Below, in pieces: positions 15,391 to 19,517 of a stretch of 19,517 nt of DNA (positions are counted from its first letter, which is position 1; every line of letters begins with the position of its first letter). The stretch spans positions 1-19,517 of the forward strand of contig CAKZIH010000098.1 in assembly GCA_936931335.1 (NCBI GenBank), in the 5' to 3' direction. The notes beneath the pieces were generated by a model that made no database searches, was not told the origin of the DNA, and saw only the letters and a program-made list of their open reading frames with translations. Source of the stretch: an uncultured Nostocoides sp. (GTDB lineage Bacteria > Actinomycetota > Actinomycetes > Actinomycetales > Dermatophilaceae). Made by a program: the position numbers and the translations under genes.

Positions 15391-16500
15391 ATGGTGAAAT
15401 CCGCAACTCGCATACTGGCGGCCACGATCGGGGTGGGTGGGATGGTGGCTGCCGGCCTACCCGCGGCCAGCGCCCAGCAGGCCGGTCCCGAGGTCATTGC
15501 CTCCGGGCTGGACAACCCCCGTCACCTCAACTTCGGAGCGGACGGTTCCCTCTATGTCGCCGAAGCCGGAGTAGGCGGCTCCGGCACCTGTGTGACCGGG
15601 CCGGAGGGTGAGGCCTGTTTCGGCCGCTCCGGCGCGGTGACCCGCATCCGCGGCGGCGCCGCGACCCGGGTGCTCTCCGGGCTGCCTTCGCTCGCCGGGG
15701 CCGGCGGGATGTCCGCCACCGGACCGACCGATATCCAGGTCGCAGCCGGCGGTCGGTTCACCATGACCATGGGGCTGGGCAACAACCCGGCCGTCCGCGA
15801 ACAACTCCCTGCCGCCGGCCACAAATTCGGCACGGTGATCTCGGGGGTCTTCGGCTCGAACCGCACGCAGGTCGCCGATATCGCCGCATTTGAGGCCGCG
15901 CGGGACTTCGATGGACAGGGCCTGGACAGCAATCCGGTCGGATTGGCGCAGCAGGGGGATCGGCATCTGGTCGCCGATGCCGCCGCCAACGCGATCTTCT
16001 CGGTGCGCAGCGGCGGCAAGATGGCCGTGGTTGCCACCCTGCCGATCCGAATGGTGCCCACGCCGCCGTTCATGCCGCCGGGCCAGATGCCGATGCAGTC
16101 CGTGCCCACCGATGTTGTCGTCGGCCCGGACGGGGCGTTCTACATCAGCGAGCTCACCGGTTTCCCGTTCCCCACCGGCGAAGCCCGAATCTATCGGATG
16201 CGCCCCGGCCAGCAGCCCACCGTCTATGCCACCGGGTTGACCAATGTCACCGACCTGGCCTGGTCGGGCAAGAGCCTGTATGCCGTCGAGCTGAGTTCGG
16301 TCGGCCTGCTCAACGAGCCCCCCGGCCAGCCGCCGACCGGCGCCTTGGTCAAGGTGACCCCCGGGGCGACCAACCACCCGGTGGTGGCCGGGGGGCTGAC
16401 CGCGCCATACGGGGTGGCGGTGCGCAATGGTCAGGGCTACGTGACGACCTGCGCGGTCTGCGCCGACGCCGGTGCGGTGGTCCGCGTCCCGCTAAGCTGA
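15391..16500 (+). CDS. ScyD/ScyE-type secreted beta-propeller protein
   Basis: 369 residues. ATG at 15391 follows AGAGAGGGA. A Sec signal peptide is clear: MVKSATR, hydrophobic 8-26, cleavage near ASA-QQ (28-29). The mature part is an NHL/SMP-30-like beta-propeller: VIASGLDNPRHLNFGADGSLYVAEAG, a small insert with two cysteines (C67, C76, probable disulfide), NPVGLAQQGDRHLVADAAAN, VPTDVVVGPDGAFYISELTGFPFP, VTDLAWSGKSLYAVEL and a final blade with APYGVAV. It matches the pattern of proteins commonly labelled ScyD/ScyE family, named after a cyanobacterial scytonemin cluster; there is no sign of that pathway here, so the name denotes fold only. Likely exported; function unknown. Confidence 0.88.
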   Translation: MVKSATRILAATIGVGGMVAAGLPAASAQQAGPEVIASGLDNPRHLNFGADGSLYVAEAGVGGSGTCVTGPEGEACFGRSGAVTRIRGGAATRVLSGLPSLAGAGGMSATGPTDIQVAAGGRFTMTMGLGNNPAVREQLPAAGHKFGTVISGVFGSNRTQVADIAAFEAARDFDGQGLDSNPVGLAQQGDRHLVADAAANAIFSVRSGGKMAVVATLPIRMVPTPPFMPPGQMPMQSVPTDVVVGPDGAFYISELTGFPFPTGEARIYRMRPGQQPTVYATGLTNVTDLAWSGKSLYAVELSSVGLLNEPPGQPPTGALVKVTPGATNHPVVAGGLTAPYGVAVRNGQGYVTTCAVCADAGAVVRVPLS

Positions 16501-16527
16501 GACAACCGGCGGCCGGGGAGGGTTGTC
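16501..16527 (+). terminator. Inverted repeat directly after the ScyD-like stop codon
   Basis: GACAACC (16501-16507) and GGTTGTC (16521-16527) are perfect reverse complements around a 13-base GC-rich loop, beginning at the base after the TGA. A terminator without T-tract or an operator for the following ATPase gene are both possible. Confidence 0.4.
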
Positions 16528-16539
16528 GGATGGTGCGGC

Positions 16540-16545
16540 TAGCGT
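16540..16545 (+). promoter_or_regulatory. Candidate -10 box of the ATPase gene, leaderless
   Basis: TAGCGT is followed by exactly 6 bases and the ATG at 16552. This supports the start codon chosen and implies a leaderless mRNA. No good -35 at normal spacing is visible. Confidence 0.5.
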
Positions 16546-16551
16546 GCCCGT

Positions 16552-17301
16552 ATGGCCGATTGGCTCCGACCGCTCCCCGTTCGCCGGGTCGCGCAGCGCT
16601 ATGTCCACGAGGTGGCGCTGGACCGCTGGCCGGCCACCGTGCCGGCCGTCCGGCAGCTTCTCGCCGAGGGTCTCGAGCTAGGTCCGCTGACCATCCTGGT
16701 GGGCGAAAATGGCACCGGAAAGTCAACGATCGTCGAGGCGATCGCCATGGCCTACGGCCTGCCCGGGGAGGGCGGGTCGACCGGTGCCCGGCATGCCACT
16801 TATCCCAGCGAATCGCCGCTGGTCGACGCGCTGCATCTGGAACGCGGCGCCGGGGCGTCCAAATGGGGCTACTTCCTGCGGGCGGAGACCACGCACGGGC
16901 TGTTCACCTATTTGCAGGCCAATCCGAGCACCTCCGCATACCGCCCGGATCCCGACTTCCACTCCCTCAGCCACGGCGAGAGTTTCCTGGCCATGCTCGG
17001 AACCGGGCGCTTTCGCGGGGAGGGATTCTTCGTCCTGGACGAGCCGGAGGCTGGCCTGTCCTTTTCCGCCCAGCTGGCGCTCGTCGGCACCCTGCATGCG
17101 CTGGGGGCAGATGGGCGCTCGCAGGTGCTCATCGCTACCCACTCCCCGGTGTTGGCCAGCATCCCCGGGGCTCGGCTGCTGGAGTTGTCCGATAACGGGA
17201 TCCAACCGCGGGAGTGGGACGAGTTGGAATCGGTAGACAATTACCGCGCCTTCCTGGCACAACCGCAGCGCTATCTGCGCCATGTGGTGGACCTGCCGTG
17301 A
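16552..17301 (+). CDS. Stand-alone ABC-fold ATPase (COG3910-like AAA protein)
   Basis: 249 residues. A complete ABC-type nucleotide-binding set is visible: Walker A GENGTGKST (51-59), signature LSHGES (139-144), Walker B FFVLDEPEAGLS (159-170) with the catalytic Glu, and H-loop H197 in IATHSPVL. There are no membrane segments and no long coiled coil, so it is neither a transporter half with permease nor an SMC/RecF protein. It resembles the small soluble predicted ATPases of COG3910, whose role is not known. It sits between the propeller gene and lysS, where coaX is often found in related genomes. The start at 16552 is supported by the TAGCGT box 6 bases upstream. Confidence 0.9.
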   Translation: MADWLRPLPVRRVAQRYVHEVALDRWPATVPAVRQLLAEGLELGPLTILVGENGTGKSTIVEAIAMAYGLPGEGGSTGARHATYPSESPLVDALHLERGAGASKWGYFLRAETTHGLFTYLQANPSTSAYRPDPDFHSLSHGESFLAMLGTGRFRGEGFFVLDEPEAGLSFSAQLALVGTLHALGADGRSQVLIATHSPVLASIPGARLLELSDNGIQPREWDELESVDNYRAFLAQPQRYLRHVVDLP

Positions 17302-17365
17302 CTATGCCGGCGCAAGGCGGGGCCGGAATCACCGGGCGGATTCGAGGGCCTCCCCGGCCCGGCGA

Positions 17366-17371
17366 TAGCAT
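17366..17371 (+). promoter_or_regulatory. Candidate -10 box of lysS, leaderless
   Basis: TAGCAT followed by exactly 6 bases and the GTG at 17378; the same box-to-start distance as for the ATPase and methyltransferase genes. There is no ribosome-binding site in this interval. Confidence 0.5.
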
Positions 17372-17377
17372 CGAATA

Positions 17378-18904
17378 GTGACCCAAACCGATACCGCGGC
17401 GCCCACGCCTGCCCTGCCCGAGGTGGAACTCACCGAGCAGATGCGGATCCGGCGCGCCAAGCGCGACCGGTTGCTGGCCGCCGGGGTCGACGCCTATCCC
17501 GTCCAGAGCGATCGCACGCATACCCTCGCGGAGGTCCGCGAGCAGTGGGGTCACCTGGAGACCGGCGCCGAAACCGACGATGTGGTGACGGTCGCGGGCC
17601 GCATTGTCTTTGCCCGCAACACCGGCAAGCTCGCTTTCGCCACCCTGCAAGAGGGCATCGGAACCCGCCTTCAGGTCATGCTCAGCCTGGCCGAGGTCGG
17701 CGAGGAGTCCCTGGCGGCGTGGAAGGCCGATGTCGACCTGGGCGACCATGTCTTCGTCACCGGCCGGGTCATCTCCTCCCGGCGCGGCGAATTGTCCGTG
17801 ATGGCCACCTCGTGGCGGATGGCCGCCAAGGCGCTGCGCCCGCTGCCGGTGCTGCACAAGGACCTGTCGGAAGAGACCCGGGTCCGCCAGCGGTATGCCG
17901 ATCTCATCGTCCGCCAGGAGGCCCGCGACATGGTCCGGGTCAAGGCGGCGACCATGCACGCCATCCGGGCCACCCTCGCCGAGCACGGCTTCCTGGAGGT
18001 GGAGACCCCGATCCTCCAGCTCATCCATGGTGGTGCCCAGGCCCGCCCCTTCACCACGCACCTCAACGCCTTCGATCAGGAGATGGTGCTGCGCATTGCC
18101 CTGGAGCTCAACCTGAAGAAGGCCGTGGTCGGCGGGGTCGACCGGGTCTATGAGATGGGCCGGATCTTCCGCAATGAAGGCGTGGACGCCACCCATTCGC
18201 CGGAGTTCACGATGCTCGAGGCGTATGAGGCCTATGGCGATCAACATACGGTCGCGGAACTGACCCGCCAGATCATCCTCGCGGTCGCCGACGCCCTGGG
18301 TTCGCGGCAAATCGACACCCCGCGCGGGCGCGTCGATCTCGATGGCGAATGGCGCTGGCTGCCGGTCTATCCGGCGGTGAGCGAGGCCGTGGGCGAGGAG
18401 GTCACCATCGACACCGATGTGGCCACCCTGCGGCGCCTCGCCGACGCCCACGGGGTCGCCTATGACCCCGCGCTGGAGAAGGACAAGCTCTTCCTTGAGT
18501 TGCTTTCCGAACTCGTGGAGCCGCACCTGCTGCAGCCCACCTTCCTGTGTGACTATCCCGCCCTGGCGCAGCCGCTGGCGCGGCCCCACCGGCGCGAGCC
18601 CGGGCTGATCGAGGCCTGGGACCTCATCATCGGTGGCGTGGAACGCGGCACCGGCTTCTCCGAGTTGGTCGACCCGGTTATCCAACGCGAGGTGCTCACC
18701 GCACAATCCCTGCGCGCGGCCGGGGGAGACCCCGAAGCCATGCAATTGGACGAGGATTTCCTGCGGGCCTTGGAGTATGGCGCCCCGCCCATGGGGGGAA
18801 TCGGCCTGGGCCTGGACCGCACCGTCTCGCTATTTCGCTCCGTGAGCCTGCGTGAGACGATGCTCTTCCCGCACCTGAAGCCGGAGGCTGGTGACCATGC
18901 CTGA
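17378..18904 (+). CDS. lysS: Lysine-tRNA ligase, class II
   Basis: Charges tRNA-Lys with lysine. 508 residues. The N-terminal OB-fold (about 60-165) contains VTVAGRIVFARNTGKLAFATLQ. The class II core has motif 1 (RATLAEHGFLEVETPIL), motif 2 (FRNEGVDATHSPEFTMLE, near residue 264) and motif 3 (GIGLGLDRTVSLF, near 476). The lysine-binding loop reads T425-G-F-S-E where E. coli LysS/LysU has N-G-F-S-E, a change I recall from other actinobacterial LysRS with a SELVDP motif. The GTG start is supported by the leaderless TAGCAT box. The stop lies inside the next gene (8-base overlap with its ATG). Confidence 0.96.
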   Translation: MTQTDTAAPTPALPEVELTEQMRIRRAKRDRLLAAGVDAYPVQSDRTHTLAEVREQWGHLETGAETDDVVTVAGRIVFARNTGKLAFATLQEGIGTRLQVMLSLAEVGEESLAAWKADVDLGDHVFVTGRVISSRRGELSVMATSWRMAAKALRPLPVLHKDLSEETRVRQRYADLIVRQEARDMVRVKAATMHAIRATLAEHGFLEVETPILQLIHGGAQARPFTTHLNAFDQEMVLRIALELNLKKAVVGGVDRVYEMGRIFRNEGVDATHSPEFTMLEAYEAYGDQHTVAELTRQIILAVADALGSRQIDTPRGRVDLDGEWRWLPVYPAVSEAVGEEVTIDTDVATLRRLADAHGVAYDPALEKDKLFLELLSELVEPHLLQPTFLCDYPALAQPLARPHRREPGLIEAWDLIIGGVERGTGFSELVDPVIQREVLTAQSLRAAGGDPEAMQLDEDFLRALEYGAPPMGGIGLGLDRTVSLFRSVSLRETMLFPHLKPEAGDHA

Positions 18905-19082
18905 TTTCTGGACGTATGCCGCGGCACTGCTCCCGTCGATCGGCATCTGTTATCTCTTCTATGTCGTCATCAAAAGCCTGCTGGAAGGCGACCGCAACGA
19001 GCGGTTGGCGATGGCGCGACTGGAGAAAGAGCGCGAGCGTGCCGCGGCGCAGCACGCGGGTGGCGATAACCCGCTCGACTAG
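18897..19082 (+). CDS. Small single-pass membrane protein coupled to lysS
   Basis: 61 residues from ATG at 18897, overlapping the end of lysS by 8 bases; a GTG at 18891 would add two residues. One hydrophobic segment (about 7-28, AAALLPSIGICYLFYVVIKSLL) is followed by a strongly charged, probably helical tail (EGDRNERLAMARLEKERERAAAQ). A tiny protein at this place between lysS and lsr2 is a recurrent actinobacterial feature, but I cannot name a family or function. G/C-ending codons and coupling to lysS support it being real. Confidence 0.8.
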   Translation: MPDFWTYAAALLPSIGICYLFYVVIKSLLEGDRNERLAMARLEKERERAAAQHAGGDNPLD

Positions 19083-19190
19083 CCGCGATTGTCGCGCCGA
19101 ATCCAGCAATTCCGCAGGCAGCGCAAAAGGTCGCACACTCAGACACATCAATCCCAGTTATCGCCTGTATGGTGAGTTGGGGAGATCACG

Positions 19191-19218
19191 TTGACTTCCC
19201 TAAACCCCTGCTAAAAAT
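19191..19218 (+). promoter_or_regulatory. Candidate sigma-A-type promoter of lsr2
   Basis: TTGACT (19191-19196) and an A-rich box within CTAAAAAT (19211-19218), spacer 15-16 bases. It is the most AT-rich stretch of the window. It would give a short leader with GAGAAGG (19224-19230) as ribosome-binding site 8 bases before the TTG start. Confidence 0.55.
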
Positions 19219-19238
19219 CTGTAGAGAAGGATCAAACC

Positions 19239-19517
19239 TTGGCACAGCGTGTCCAGATCATGCTTATCGACGACATCGACCAGTCGGAGGCGGCAGAGAC
19301 CGTCACCTTTGGTCTCGACGGTGTCACTTACGAGATCGACCTGAGTGCCGACAACGCCGCCGACCTGCGCAACGCCCTGTCGCGCTGGGTGGGCCACGCC
19401 CGCCGCGCCGGCGGCCGTCGCCACCGACGTGCCCGGCTGGATGGACCGGCTGTTCGAGGGGCTGGACGATCATCCCGCCGCGCGCCAGCTGGTCGCCGCC
19501 ACGGTCGCCGCCGAGCT
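19239..19517 (+). CDS. lsr2: Nucleoid-associated protein Lsr2, N-terminal part (3' end outside window or broken)
   Basis: H-NS-like actinobacterial xenogeneic silencer. TTG start at 19239, with GAGAAGG 8 bases upstream; the second start-like ATG is eight codons in and would lose the conserved MAQRVQIMLIDD beginning. Residues 1-61 match the oligomerisation domain: ETVTFGLDGVTYEIDLS, NAADLRNALSRWV and the basic AGGRR. After residue 61 the frame becomes an Arg-rich, low-quality codon string with no sign of the expected C-terminal DNA-binding domain (IREWAR ... RGRIP), while the +1 frame becomes strongly coding. The gene is therefore either frameshifted, rearranged, or the end of the sequence is chimeric. 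It normally precedes clpC. Confidence 0.85.
   Translation, partial: MAQRVQIMLIDDIDQSEAAETVTFGLDGVTYEIDLSADNAADLRNALSRWVGHARRAGGRRHRRARLDGPAVRGAGRSSRRAPAGRRHGRRRA
19417..19517 (+). other. Foreign-looking coding fragment in the +1 frame of lsr2
   Basis: From 19417 the +1 frame has almost only G/C-ending codons and reads as a normal globular, acidic/hydrophobic protein piece (includes PGWMDRLFEGLDDHP and QLVAATVAAEL), open to the window end. The lsr2 frame over the same bases has many A/T-ending codons. I do not recognise the protein. It is not the Lsr2 C-terminal domain. Confidence 0.45.

Noticed and set aside
15391..16500. Scytonemin-type pigment pathway, suggested by the ScyD/ScyE-like protein
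   Set aside because: Only the beta-propeller fold matches; none of the pathway enzymes are present and the organism is not a cyanobacterium.
17135..18745. A 536-codon minus-strand open frame opposite lysS
   Set aside because: Lies opposite clear LysRS motifs; its composition is that of a mirror frame and no family is recognisable.

Overview
The window looks like a chromosomal segment, possibly a whole contig because it begins inside ftsH and ends inside lsr2, from a high-GC actinobacterium. Evidence: strongly G/C-biased third codon positions, frequent GTG starts, an lsr2 nucleoid-protein gene, a DinB/DUF664 protein of the mycothiol-associated type, and gene order matching the conserved actinobacterial ftsH-folE-folP-folB-folK-DUF3180 ... 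DUF2520-panC ... lysS-lsr2 block (Rv3610c to Rv3597c in Mycobacterium tuberculosis). Within Actinobacteria I lean to Micrococcales (Intrasporangiaceae/Dermatophilaceae-like), but that is an impression, not a proof.

Layout. (1) 1-4157, plus strand: 3' part of ftsH, then a tightly overlapping folate operon folE-folP-folBK (FolB and FolK fused in one polypeptide) and a DUF3180 membrane protein. (2) 4181-5841, minus strand: an orphan NuoD-like complex I subunit, translationally coupled to a DinB/DUF664 protein. (3) 5922-9869, plus strand: an apparently accessory block with a DUF6174 lipoprotein, a class I-type bacterial cytochrome P450, and a secreted two-FnIII plus parallel beta-helix protein with its own promoter. 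(4) 9874-10851, minus strand: a COG1565/Methyltransf_28 (MidA/NDUFAF7-like) methyltransferase, divergent from (5) 10880-15283, plus strand: DUF2520, panC, nadB, nadC (pantothenate and NAD precursor synthesis). (6) 15391-17301: a secreted ScyD/ScyE-type beta-propeller protein and a stand-alone ABC-fold ATPase (COG3910-like). (7) 17378-end: lysS, a coupled 61-residue membrane protein, then lsr2.

Most of the window is cofactor and housekeeping metabolism: folate (GTP to 7,8-dihydropteroate), the beta-alanine/pantoate condensation of CoA synthesis, and the aspartate-to-NaMN branch of NAD synthesis. panD, coaX and nadA, often neighbours in related genomes, are not present here.

The most interesting signals are: an orphan NuoD with its quinone-site tyrosine replaced by Trp, near a homologue of the enzyme that methylates the mitochondrial NuoD counterpart; four genes with a TANNNT box exactly 6-7 nt before the start codon (leaderless transcription); a marked excess of GTATG/CATAC over GTACG/CGTAC; and an lsr2 whose last ~100 bases switch to a different, clearly coding frame, suggesting a frameshift, rearrangement or contig-end chimera. 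No tRNA, rRNA, CRISPR, insertion sequence or integrase was seen. No gap exceeds 200 bases.
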